NCBI GenBank assembly: GCA_021776295.1
Contig: JAJFGE010000035.1
Location: forward strand, 1-51,163
Source of the DNA: Hyphococcus sp.
GTDB lineage: Bacteria; Pseudomonadota; Alphaproteobacteria; Caulobacterales; Parvularculaceae
DNA: 51,163 bases
Direction: 5' to 3'
A program made the position numbers and the translations under genes. The notes beneath the pieces are model-generated. The model saw nothing but the letters and a program-made list of their open reading frames with translations. It was not told the origin of the DNA and did no database searches. Positions within the stretch are counted from its first letter, which is position 1, and every line of letters starts with the position of its first letter. Positions 32,053 through 40,004 of this stretch are shown piece after piece.

Positions 32053-33030
32053 ATGACCAACAAATACGAGGCGCAGATCGAGCCAGCATTCGCGCAACTC
32101 CTTAAAGCTGCAAAAAAAAGTCAGCTTCCCGAACTGCATACGCTGGCGCCGGATGCAGCGCGTTCACAATACGCCGCCGGTGTTTCGCTTATCGCCGAAG
32201 GCTCTCCAGACATGGCGAGCGTGAAAGATCTTCGCATTGAAACGCCGGAGACGATCTTGCCCGCGCGCCTATACCGGCCACACAGCGCGCCGCCGAAAGC
32301 AACCGCCTTACTGGTCTACTTCCATGGCGGCGGGTGGAGTTTTGGGTCGATTGATACACACGATCATATCTGCCGGCGTCTCGCAATCGCACTTGATGGA
32401 CTTGTTCTTTCCGTCGGTTATCGTCTGGCGCCGGAAAACAAGTTTCCCGCCGCCGTCGAAGACGCGATCAACGCCGCGACTTGGGCGAGCGGCAACGCCC
32501 GCACGCTCGGCGCCGACCCGGCGAAATTATTCCTTGGCGGCGACAGCGCCGGCGGCAATCTGGCCGCGGTTGCTGCGATTGCCGCACGCGACATGAACGG
32601 CCCTCCGATTGCTGGGCAATTACTGATCTATCCTGCGACAGACATGTCTATGGGTTTTGCCTCGCATACAGCGTTTGGCGATGATTATCGGTTGACGCGA
32701 CCGCTCATGGTTTGGTCGGCGTTGAATTATCTGCGCGACGGCCGCGACGTCACCGACCCGCGCGCATCGCCGCTGCTTGCGACAAGCCACGCCGATCTGC
32801 CGCCGGCAATCGTAATCACGGCGGGATTTGACCCTCTGCGCGATGAGGGTGAAGCCTATGCGAATACCCTGCGCAAGGCCGGCATTGACGTCGACTATAA
32901 ATGCTACACCGGCGCCATTCACGGTTTCATAGGAATGACCAGTGTGTCACAAACCGCCGGGGAATGTTTGGCGTTTGCAGGCGGCGCTCTGAGAACCGCC
33001 GTATCCAAAGCATCGGAAATTACAATATGA
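32053..33030 (+). CDS. Alpha/beta hydrolase (HSL-type esterase), second
   Basis: A 325-residue family IV esterase. HGGGW is at 91-95, the nucleophile is S165 in LGGDSAGGNL, and the acid and base lie in TAGFDPLRDEG and GAIHGFIGM. It has the same plan as the gene at 29940 but clearly different sequence, so the two are not a recent duplication and probably cut different bonds or different-length oligomers. No signal peptide. The ATG is 4 bases after the ADH stop. Confidence 0.88.
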   Translation: MTNKYEAQIEPAFAQLLKAAKKSQLPELHTLAPDAARSQYAAGVSLIAEGSPDMASVKDLRIETPETILPARLYRPHSAPPKATALLVYFHGGGWSFGSIDTHDHICRRLAIALDGLVLSVGYRLAPENKFPAAVEDAINAATWASGNARTLGADPAKLFLGGDSAGGNLAAVAAIAARDMNGPPIAGQLLIYPATDMSMGFASHTAFGDDYRLTRPLMVWSALNYLRDGRDVTDPRASPLLATSHADLPPAIVITAGFDPLRDEGEAYANTLRKAGIDVDYKCYTGAIHGFIGMTSVSQTAGECLAFAGGALRTAVSKASEITI

Positions 33031-33092
33031 GACGGGTGATCTGACTTCGCTCAAACAAGTAATGCCAAAAGACACTTACATGAGGAATATTT

Positions 33093-34535
33093 TTGATGAT
33101 TGAAAGCCGATTTTTCCGTGAGGACTGTTACATTGGCGGCGATTGGATCGACGGGCCGGAGCGTATCGTCGTGACAAACCCGGCATCCGGCAAAGTCATC
33201 GGCTCGGTTCCGAATTTAGGTCGGAAAGAAACCGATGATGCGATCAATGCTGCACATGATGCTTTTTTGGCATGGCGCGAGAAACCAGCGATCGAGCGCG
33301 CAAATGTTTGTCAGCGTTTCTATCAAGCGCTCATGGATAACCAACAAGAACTTGCCCGGATACTAACCGTCGAAATGGGAAAACCGTTCAAGGAATCCAT
33401 GGGCGAAGTTGCCTATGCGGCAAGTTTTTTTCGCTGGTTCGGAGAAGAGGCCCGGCGCATCTATGGCGATGTTATTCCATCCCCCTGGAGCGATAAAAGA
33501 ATTATTGTGACCAAAGAGCCCATCGGCGTTGTCGGGGCAATCACACCATGGAATTTTCCGACCGCCATGATTGCACGCAAAGCCGCCGCCGCTTTGGCCG
33601 CAGGCTGCACCATAGTTGCGAAACCAGCAAGCCAAACGCCTTTTTCGGCGACGGCATACGGCGTTCTTGCCGACGACGTTGGCGTTCCACCAGGCGTCAT
33701 TAATATCATTACCGGAACCGCAGCGCCGATCGCGGATACAATGTGCGAAAACCCCAAGTTACGAAAGATTACGTTCACAGGCTCAACGAAGATAGGAAAA
33801 GCGCTCGCGTCCAAGGCAATGCAACATATGAAGCGCGTGTCGATGGAATTGGGCGGCAACGCGCCTGTCATCATTTTTGACGACGCCGATCTTGATCGGG
33901 CAGTCGAGGGCGCGTTGATCAGCAAGTACCGCAATTCCGGCCAAACTTGCGTGTGCGCCAACCGAATCTTGGTGCAAGCCGGCGTGTATGACAGTTTCGC
34001 CGATACTTTCGCAGCCGCCGTGGCGAAACTTAAAGTCGGCGACGGCCTTATGGAGGAAACCGACCAGGGGCCGCTCATTGACGAACTGGCAGTGCGGAAG
34101 GTCGAACGGCATATTGAAGATGCAGTCTCAAAGGGGGCAAGCATCATCGCAGGCGGCAATCGCCACGCCAAAGGCTTTACATTTTACGAGCCAACAGTTT
34201 TGCGCGACGTAACGCCGGACATGCTCATTGCACGCGATGAAACATTTGGCCCCGTCGCTCCGCTATTTAAATTTCATACTGAGGAAGAAGCTGTCCAAAT
34301 GGCGAACGATACTGAATACGGTCTTGCCTCCTACTTCTTCACAAAAGATTTAGGGCGCGCCTTCCGCGTCATGGAACAACTTGAATACGGTATGATCGCA
34401 ATCAATGAGGGCATTCTTTCCACAGAAGTCGCCCCTTTCGGCGGCGTCAAGGATTCCGGCCATGGACGGGAAGGCTCAAAATATGGCCTCGATGACTACA
34501 TCAATACAAAATATGCGCTGATTGGAGGAATTTAA
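33093..34535 (+). CDS. NAD(P)-dependent succinate-semialdehyde dehydrogenase-like ALDH
   Basis: A 480-residue aldehyde dehydrogenase with the catalytic C286 in NSGQTCVCANR, the general base E252 in SMELGGNAP, and the cofactor-binding AITPWNFPTAM and FTGSTKIG. Overall wording (TVEMGKPFKESMGEVAYAASFFRWF, EARRIYGDVIPSP, TKEPIGVVGAITPWN) is that of the GabD/SSADH group. It would turn a C4 semialdehyde into succinate, or a related oxo-acid into a diacid. It ends the esterase-ADH operon. The start may be either of two adjacent ATGs. Substrate specificity within ALDHs is hard to fix from sequence. Confidence 0.87.
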   Translation: MMIESRFFREDCYIGGDWIDGPERIVVTNPASGKVIGSVPNLGRKETDDAINAAHDAFLAWREKPAIERANVCQRFYQALMDNQQELARILTVEMGKPFKESMGEVAYAASFFRWFGEEARRIYGDVIPSPWSDKRIIVTKEPIGVVGAITPWNFPTAMIARKAAAALAAGCTIVAKPASQTPFSATAYGVLADDVGVPPGVINIITGTAAPIADTMCENPKLRKITFTGSTKIGKALASKAMQHMKRVSMELGGNAPVIIFDDADLDRAVEGALISKYRNSGQTCVCANRILVQAGVYDSFADTFAAAVAKLKVGDGLMEETDQGPLIDELAVRKVERHIEDAVSKGASIIAGGNRHAKGFTFYEPTVLRDVTPDMLIARDETFGPVAPLFKFHTEEEAVQMANDTEYGLASYFFTKDLGRAFRVMEQLEYGMIAINEGILSTEVAPFGGVKDSGHGREGSKYGLDDYINTKYALIGGI

Positions 34536-34619
34536 AACAACTAGAGCATTTCCGGATAAGTGTGATGCGTTGAAAGCTATTCACTTTCAACTCCGATAGA
34601 AATGCGGCAAACAAAGAAT

Positions 34620-34662
34620 CTAGAGCAAATCCGTGATTCAATTTAACTCGGATTTGCCCTAG
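34620..34662. repeat. CTAGAGC palindrome A
   Basis: CTAGAGCAAATCCG (34620-34633) and CGGATTTGCCCTAG (34649-34662) pair at 13 of 14 positions around a 15-base loop. It lies just past the end of the 48-codon ORF at 34666. Confidence 0.75.
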
Positions 34663-34665
34663 ATT

Positions 34666-34812
34666 TCACTTGGAGTTGAAATAGCGGTAATTAATCTTTG
34701 TGTGGACGAACGCATAGAGGTTGAATGCTTGTGCCGCAGCACGCCGCTTGAGTTGTCCCAGCACTTCTTTTTTGTCAGCACGTTGTGAGTATATCTGAAA
34801 GTGTTGGAACAT
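34666..34812 (-). CDS. Small 48-residue ORF between two palindromes
   Basis: On the - strand an ATG at 34812 opens a 48-codon frame: MFQHFQIYSQRADKKEVLGQ, then LKRRAAAQAFNLYAFVHTKI and NYRYFNSK before TGA. The composition is protein-like (amphipathic, basic, no low complexity), and the ends fall within a few bases of two palindromic repeats, so the unit looks like a small mobile or repeat-borne gene or a relic of one. No good ribosome-binding site is seen. I do not recognise the family. Confidence 0.3.
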   Translation of the reverse strand: MFQHFQIYSQRADKKEVLGQLKRRAAAQAFNLYAFVHTKINYRYFNSK

Positions 34813-34815
34813 GGC

Positions 34816-34859
34816 CTAGAGCAAAATGCGTTAAATGCGAATCGTGCATTTTGCTCTAG
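34816..34859. repeat. CTAGAGC palindrome B
   Basis: CTAGAGCAAAATGC (34816-34829) and GCATTTTGCTCTAG (34846-34859) are exact reverse complements with a 16-base loop. Together with palindrome A and the partial CTAGAGCATTTCCGG at about 34544 it forms a cluster of related short palindromes after the aldehyde dehydrogenase gene. Confidence 0.8.
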
Positions 34860-34898
34860 ATTCTTTCGTAGTCGCATCGCGCGACGCGAAAACCGGTT

Positions 34899-34924
34899 TC
34901 CACTTTTTCGCCCGGCGCTCTAGG
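34899..34924 (+). repeat. 26-bp intergenic repeat (copy 2)
   Basis: Identical over 26 bases to 19988-20013, ending GCGCTCTAGG. It closes the repeat cluster 11 bases from the end of nagA. Confidence 0.75.
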
Positions 34925-34935
34925 TCGTGCCTCTA

Positions 34936-36132
34936 TTACGCTTGCGGCCTTGCGGCGCTGTGCCGTCCGACGTTTCTAGGCGCGTGTACCTCCGCGTGTT
35001 CGCCGCCGATCCAGGTCGCCGTCACCTCCATCTCATCGTCAAAAGCGACGAGGTCGGCACGAAAGCCGGGTGCGATCCGTCCAAGTCTCGCCTCCATGCC
35101 TAGGAGCGCTGCCGGATTACGCGTCGCCAGCGTCAGGGCGGCGCTAGCATCAAGGCGCAGCATCGACATGGCGTTGCGAACCGCCTTGGCCATGTCGAGG
35201 TTGGAACCGGCGAGCGTGCCGTCGTCCGATACGCACACGCCATTATCGACCTTGATGATACGCTCCTGAAGCAGGAAGGCGCCGTCGTCGCTGCCGACGG
35301 TCGGCATGGCGTCAGTGACAAGGATGAATTTTTTGAGTGGTTTACATTTGAGCGCCGTGCGCAGTGTAACGGGTGAAACATGGCGGCCGTCGACAATCAG
35401 CCCGCACCATGTCGTCTGGTCTTCAAGTGCGGCCCCGACGACTCCGGGTTCGCGCCCAGTCATTTGCGACATGGCGTTAAAGAGATGCGTAAAGCCGACG
35501 GCGCCACATTCGATCGCCTGGCTGGTTTCCGAAAAGTTGGCGTTCGAATGACCGATGAAAACGATGACGCCGCGTTCGGTGAGTTCCGCGATGAATTCGG
35601 GTGAGGCTCGTTCCGGCGCGAGTGTCAAAATAGTTTTGCCGTTTTTCAGGGAGGAAAGAAGCGGAATATGTTCGGCTTCGAGCATGCGAAATTTCCGAGA
35701 GTCATGAACGCCCTTCCTGTCGGTACTCAAAAACGGGCCTTCAATATGTATACCGAGAACGCCTGGCGCGCCTGCCTCAATCGCGGCGTCAACAGCGGCT
35801 ATGGCTTGCGCGACGACGTCGAGATCGTCACTGATCAGCGTCGGCAGGAACCCGGTCGTGCCGAAACGCCTGTGAGCGGCGCCGATCTGTCGAATGGTTT
35901 CAACATCCGGTGATTCATTGAACAGATAACCGCCGCCGCCATTGACCTGAATGTCGATCAGCCCCGGCGCAAGAAGCGCCCCGCCGAGATCAATCCTTGC
36001 CGCATCGTCGTGCACGCCGCCGCCGGAAGGAATTACGTCCTCGATTACACCGTCGCGAATAATGACGCAGAGATTGGCGACGATGTCGTCGCCGGTGAAG
36101 ATTCGACAGTTATCTAGACGGGTGGAAGTCAT
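34936..36132 (-). CDS. nagA: N-acetylglucosamine-6-phosphate deacetylase
   Basis: A 398-residue amidohydrolase that removes the acetyl group from GlcNAc-6-phosphate. Family landmarks: LLAPGLIDIQVNGGGG (about 55), metal-binding Glu in LGIHIEGPFLS, His residues in IFIGHSNAN-like and GFTHLFNAMSQM motifs, LIVDGRHVSP and the catalytic Asp in FILVTDAMPTVG. Its ATG overlaps the stop of nagB-II as ATGA, so the two are translationally coupled. It works directly between the PTS (which makes GlcNAc-6-P) and the deaminase. Complete, with no odd residues noted. Confidence 0.95.
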   Translation of the reverse strand: MTSTRLDNCRIFTGDDIVANLCVIIRDGVIEDVIPSGGGVHDDAARIDLGGALLAPGLIDIQVNGGGGYLFNESPDVETIRQIGAAHRRFGTTGFLPTLISDDLDVVAQAIAAVDAAIEAGAPGVLGIHIEGPFLSTDRKGVHDSRKFRMLEAEHIPLLSSLKNGKTILTLAPERASPEFIAELTERGVIVFIGHSNANFSETSQAIECGAVGFTHLFNAMSQMTGREPGVVGAALEDQTTWCGLIVDGRHVSPVTLRTALKCKPLKKFILVTDAMPTVGSDDGAFLLQERIIKVDNGVCVSDDGTLAGSNLDMAKAVRNAMSMLRLDASAALTLATRNPAALLGMEARLGRIAPGFRADLVAFDDEMEVTATWIGGEHAEVHAPRNVGRHSAARPQA

Positions 36133-37187
36133 AACGTTTCGGTGATTTTTTGCAGGTTCAGCGGCGCGTCGGGGTTCATTCCGCGGGCGATCGAGACGGC
36201 GTCGATCAGCCGGTAGCTTTGCGCCGCCGCCAGCACCGGTTCAATAAGCGGGTGCGCCGAAATGGTCGGCAACTCGAAAATGCCGGGCGCCTTGACGCCG
36301 GCGGCGTAAACTCTAGCGCCGCATTTGGCGAGACGAGATAGCGTTTGCGTAAGACCGGCGAGCGCCTCGTCGTTCTGCGAGATCGCGAGAACCGGAAAGC
36401 CGTCTTTGACGAGCGCCGCTGGCCCATGCAACACTTCCGCGGCGCTGTAGGCTTCGGCGTGAACGGCGCAGGTTTCCTTCAACTTGAGAGCGATTTCGCG
36501 GGCGACGCCGAAGCCAACGCCGCGCCCGAGCACGAACAGATTTTCCGCTGAGGTCAATGTCGATGCGGCGTCCGACCAGTCGAGTTCCCAGGCGCGGTCG
36601 AGATTTTCAGGAAGCGCCTCAAGTGCGGCGGCCAGCGATTGATCGTTGCTCCACTGCGCGACGAGATCGGCAACGCAGGCAAGGGAGGTGATGAATGACT
36701 TTGTAGCCGCAACACTCAGTTCCGGCCCAGCGCACAAGGGAACGGCGTAATCGGCAATCTCCGTAAGCGGACTTTTATTATTGTTCACCATGGCGACAAC
36801 AAATGCGCCCGATCGCTTGAGGTTTTCCGCCGCTGCGACAAGGTCGGGGCTTTTTCCCGACTGCGATATGGCGATACAAACGGTTTTCGGCAATCGGAAG
36901 TCGGCGTGGTAAACCGAGCTCACCGACGGTCCCACCGGGCTGGCGATCACGTTGAGGCGCGTTTCAACGAGATATTTGGCGTAGACGCAGGCGTTATCCG
37001 AACTACCGCGCCCGAGAAGAAGAACGAGCTCGGGATCTAGCGCGTGCAGGCGATCTATGAGCGGCGGCAACTGCTCCTTGTTGGCGGCGATAAGGCGGGC
37101 AACCGCCGCACCGGAACCGGCCGCCTCCCGGCGCATGCGGGTCGGCGCCTCCCTCTGCAATTGGTCGTCGATCTCGTTGACGGTCAA
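36129..37187 (-). CDS. nagB-II: SIS-domain glucosamine-6-phosphate deaminase (NagB-II type)
   Basis: About 352 residues with two SIS sugar-phosphate isomerase domains (LVLLLGRGSSDNACVYAKYL; CIAISQSGKSPDLVAAAENL; ENLFVLGRGVGFGVAREIAL; EAYSAAEVLHGPAALV). This is the GlmS-like deaminase that replaces NagB in many Proteobacteria, giving fructose-6-P and ammonia. The open frame runs to 37433, into the divergent promoter, which is unrealistic. The TTG at 37187 has AAAGGG six bases ahead and gives a normal-length N terminus; the next ATG (37136) would cut the conserved TRMRREA start. The start is therefore probable, not certain. It is first in the nagB-nagA operon. Confidence 0.87.
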   Translation of the reverse strand: MTVNEIDDQLQREAPTRMRREAAGSGAAVARLIAANKEQLPPLIDRLHALDPELVLLLGRGSSDNACVYAKYLVETRLNVIASPVGPSVSSVYHADFRLPKTVCIAISQSGKSPDLVAAAENLKRSGAFVVAMVNNNKSPLTEIADYAVPLCAGPELSVAATKSFITSLACVADLVAQWSNDQSLAAALEALPENLDRAWELDWSDAASTLTSAENLFVLGRGVGFGVAREIALKLKETCAVHAEAYSAAEVLHGPAALVKDGFPVLAISQNDEALAGLTQTLSRLAKCGARVYAAGVKAPGIFELPTISAHPLIEPVLAAAQSYRLIDAVSIARGMNPDAPLNLQKITETL

Positions 37188-37223
37188 ATGGTTCCCTTTC
37201 GGTCCGGTGGAATTGCTCGAAAC

Positions 37224-37370
37224 GGACCCTATAGGACCAATCAGCAAATTTCTAGCAAAAAGTCCTATACTGGTATTTTTTTGCGTTGCTATTTCCACTA
37301 AGTTTAGTATCAAAATCAGACAGTGCAATATTTCGGGATAAAAAAAGGTATTTGATTGGTATATAGGACC
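37224..37370. promoter_or_regulatory. Candidate GntR (NagR-like) operators, nag/PTS divergent region
   Basis: The 9-mer TATAGGACC occurs at 37230-37238 and 37362-37370 and, as its complement with one change (AGTCCTATA), at 37261-37269. Two copies extend to GATTGGT plus TATAGG (37354-37370, and on the - strand 37224-37242). The TGGT half-site is typical of HutC-type GntR sites. They stand between the divergent nagB-II and PTS genes, so one regulator could control both. Confidence 0.5.
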
Positions 37371-37459
37371 TGCTCGCCCGCTTGCGCCGATCGATGGGTT
37401 GAGCGTTGCGCAGGTGGCGGGTTTTGTGGCCAATTCTTACCGAAACAGGGAGCCAGTTC

Positions 37460-39994
37460 TTGCAGCGATGCGTTTTAACAGCGCCTGCCAGCGGATGGAT
37501 CAGTGCGTTGGGAGAAGCGCCTGATCCTGTCTTCGCAGGAGAAATTATGGGAAAGGGCCTGTTGATCGATCCCACCGACGGGCGAATCTGCGCTCCCGTC
37601 GGTGGAGAGATCATTTCGGTCGCCGACACACGTCACGCAGTGACGTTGCGTGCGGCGGCCGGGCTCGAACTGTTGATCCATATAGGCATTGATACGGTTG
37701 CGCTCAAAGGCGAGGGCTTTCGCACGCATGTCTCCGACGGGCAAAAGGTTGAGGCGGGCGATCTCTTAATCTCTGCCGATCTCGATTTTCTTGCCGCGAA
37801 CGCAAAAAGCCTTCAGACACCGATTGTCATAACCAACAGCGACGACTTTGAAATTGCGCGGCGGGTGAAGGACCAGTTGGTTTCCGCCGGCGATTTTCTC
37901 ATGGAAGTCAAGGTCTGCGCCGGCCGCACGGAAGCTGCGCCGCATCACAATGGCGGCGAAGGTTCCGCCTCAAAGAAAGTCAGGGTGCCGCTGCCGCTCG
38001 GCCTGCACGCGCGCCCGGCGGCGAAGATTGCGGCAATCGCAAAAAGTTTTGAAGCGGGCGTCACTATTTCGACCGCTGACAAGGGCGGCAATGGACGCTC
38101 GGTCGTATCGATTATGGGGCTCGCGGTTCGTTGCGGCGATGAGATCGACATCTCCGCCTTCGGTATCGACGCTGAAAAAGCGGTCGATGCGCTTGCGCGC
38201 GAAATTGAAGCCGGACTGGGAGAAGAGATCGCGCCGGTTCCGGTAAATAGCGCCACGGCCGAGGCGGTTTCGTCGGAGCCGATTGAGCCTTTGGCTTTAC
38301 CGGCGACTGTTCGCGGTGTCGGAGCGGCGCAGGGCGTTGCCATCGGAACCTTGCGCCAATTGACGCGAAGAGACTGGACGCCGCCGGAAGCTGGCGCCGG
38401 GCCGGCCGCTGAAAGCGCCGCATTGCGAAAGGGCGTCGATAGGGTCCGACGCCGCCTTGAGACAGCTGCTGCGGACCAATCCGCCGTCATCCAGGGAGTT
38501 TTTAGCGCGCATCGCGAACTCCTCGACGATCCGGAATTGCACGGCGCAGCGCAGGCGATGATCGATGCCGGCAAAAACGCCGCCTACGCCTGGCACACCG
38601 TATTGCGCGATCAGGCAGAGCGTTTCGCCGCCCTGAACGATAGGCTGCTCGCCCAACGCGCCGACGACCTCCACGATCTTGGACGCCAGGTCGTCGCGGC
38701 CATCATGGACGCCGATCCAGAACATAATGGACAGGTGTTCAAAGACGCCATCGTTGTCGCCGATGATCTGGCGCCGTCCGATTTTGTGCGATGTCTTGCG
38801 GATGGCGCGGCCGGGTTCTGCACGACCGGCGGCGGTGTGACGTCGCATGTCTCGATCATGGCGGCGGACGTCGGCGCGCCGCTGCTTGTCGCGGCCGGCA
38901 AAAATGTACGAGCCGCGCCCGACGGCGTAGCCGCGATCCTCCATACGGGGCGGGGCGAATTGCTTATCGGCGCCGGCGAAGAAGAAATTGCCGGCGCGAA
39001 AAGCGCCATTACACGATACAAAAAGCGCCACGCTGAAGCGCTGGCGCAATGCGACATTTCCGCACAAACTGTCGATGGCGTCAGGATCGAATGCCTGGCG
39101 AATCTCGGATCGGCCGAGGACGCGGTGCGCGCTGTAAAGGTGGGCGCGGAAGGGTGCGGACTCCTGCGAAGCGAGTTTTTATTTCTTCGGCGTACCGCGC
39201 CGCCCGACGAAGGTGAGCAGCGTGCCGCTTATCAAGAAATCGCCGACGCGCTGGGCGCCCGCCCGCTTGTCATCCGCACGCTTGATATCGGCGGTGACAA
39301 GCCCGCGCCCTACCTGCCGTCCGCGCCAGAAGAAAACCCGGCGCTCGGCCTGCGCGGCGTGCGCCTGACCCTGCAGCGCCCCTCGCTGCTTAAAACGCAA
39401 CTGCGCGCAATCATGCAGGTCGGACCGCGCCCGCCAGACATTATGTTGCCGATGATCTCCGGCGCCGATGAAATCACCGCTGTGCGCGAGCTGTTTGAAG
39501 ACGCGGTTGCGGCGATTAAACCGGCGACGCGGCCGCGTCTTGGAATCATGATTGAAACGCCGGCGTCGGCGGTGTTAAGCGAGACTTTTGCAGCGCTGGT
39601 AGATTTCTTCTCCATCGGGTCGAATGACCTGACGCAATACGTGCTGGCGATGGATCGCGGCGCCGCCGAACTCGCATCCGGATTTGACGGCCTGCATCCG
39701 GCCGTGCTGCGTATGATCAAACAAGTCGTGGACGCCGCAGCAGCACAGAACACGCCGGTCAGCCTGTGCGGCGCGCTCGCCTCCGACCCGGTCGCTATTC
39801 CGGTGCTGCTCGGCCTCGGCGTCAAAAAACTGTCCGCAGCGCTGACGGCGGCGCCTGCGGTCAAGGCGGTTATTCGTAGCGTCGTATTTTCCGAGTGTGA
39901 GAGTCTCGCCGAAAGCGCACTCGATCAGCCGAATGCGCGAGCAGTGCGCCGCGCCGTCGTTTCGCAGTGGCCGACAATTGAAGACTGGAACTAG
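37460..39994 (+). CDS. ptsP: PTS IIA-HPr-enzyme I fusion (PEP-protein phosphotransferase)
   Basis: One chain carries the three cytoplasmic phosphocarriers of a sugar PTS. A glucose-type IIA domain (residues 1-155) has the phosphorylated His in LELLIHIGIDTV (H74); an HPr domain (about 173-255) has LPLGLHARPAA (H183); enzyme I (about 280-844) has GGGVTSHVSIMA (H463) and the late Cys in SLCGALASDP (C770). The frame is open to an ATG at 37406, but the IIA domain begins at LTAPASGW, and a TTG at 37460 with AGGGAG 7 bases before fits far better. PEP phosphate would pass His to His within this protein, then to the IIB domain of the next gene. Confidence 0.93.
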   Translation: MQRCVLTAPASGWISALGEAPDPVFAGEIMGKGLLIDPTDGRICAPVGGEIISVADTRHAVTLRAAAGLELLIHIGIDTVALKGEGFRTHVSDGQKVEAGDLLISADLDFLAANAKSLQTPIVITNSDDFEIARRVKDQLVSAGDFLMEVKVCAGRTEAAPHHNGGEGSASKKVRVPLPLGLHARPAAKIAAIAKSFEAGVTISTADKGGNGRSVVSIMGLAVRCGDEIDISAFGIDAEKAVDALAREIEAGLGEEIAPVPVNSATAEAVSSEPIEPLALPATVRGVGAAQGVAIGTLRQLTRRDWTPPEAGAGPAAESAALRKGVDRVRRRLETAAADQSAVIQGVFSAHRELLDDPELHGAAQAMIDAGKNAAYAWHTVLRDQAERFAALNDRLLAQRADDLHDLGRQVVAAIMDADPEHNGQVFKDAIVVADDLAPSDFVRCLADGAAGFCTTGGGVTSHVSIMAADVGAPLLVAAGKNVRAAPDGVAAILHTGRGELLIGAGEEEIAGAKSAITRYKKRHAEALAQCDISAQTVDGVRIECLANLGSAEDAVRAVKVGAEGCGLLRSEFLFLRRTAPPDEGEQRAAYQEIADALGARPLVIRTLDIGGDKPAPYLPSAPEENPALGLRGVRLTLQRPSLLKTQLRAIMQVGPRPPDIMLPMISGADEITAVRELFEDAVAAIKPATRPRLGIMIETPASAVLSETFAALVDFFSIGSNDLTQYVLAMDRGAAELASGFDGLHPAVLRMIKQVVDAAAAQNTPVSLCGALASDPVAIPVLLGLGVKKLSAALTAAPAVKAVIRSVVFSECESLAESALDQPNARAVRRAVVSQWPTIEDWN

Positions 39995-40004
39995 AGGAGC
40001 AGTC

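Noticed and set aside
38297-39067. Long - strand ORF inside ptsP
   Set aside because: Antisense shadow of a GC-rich gene; the + strand has enzyme I motifs throughout.
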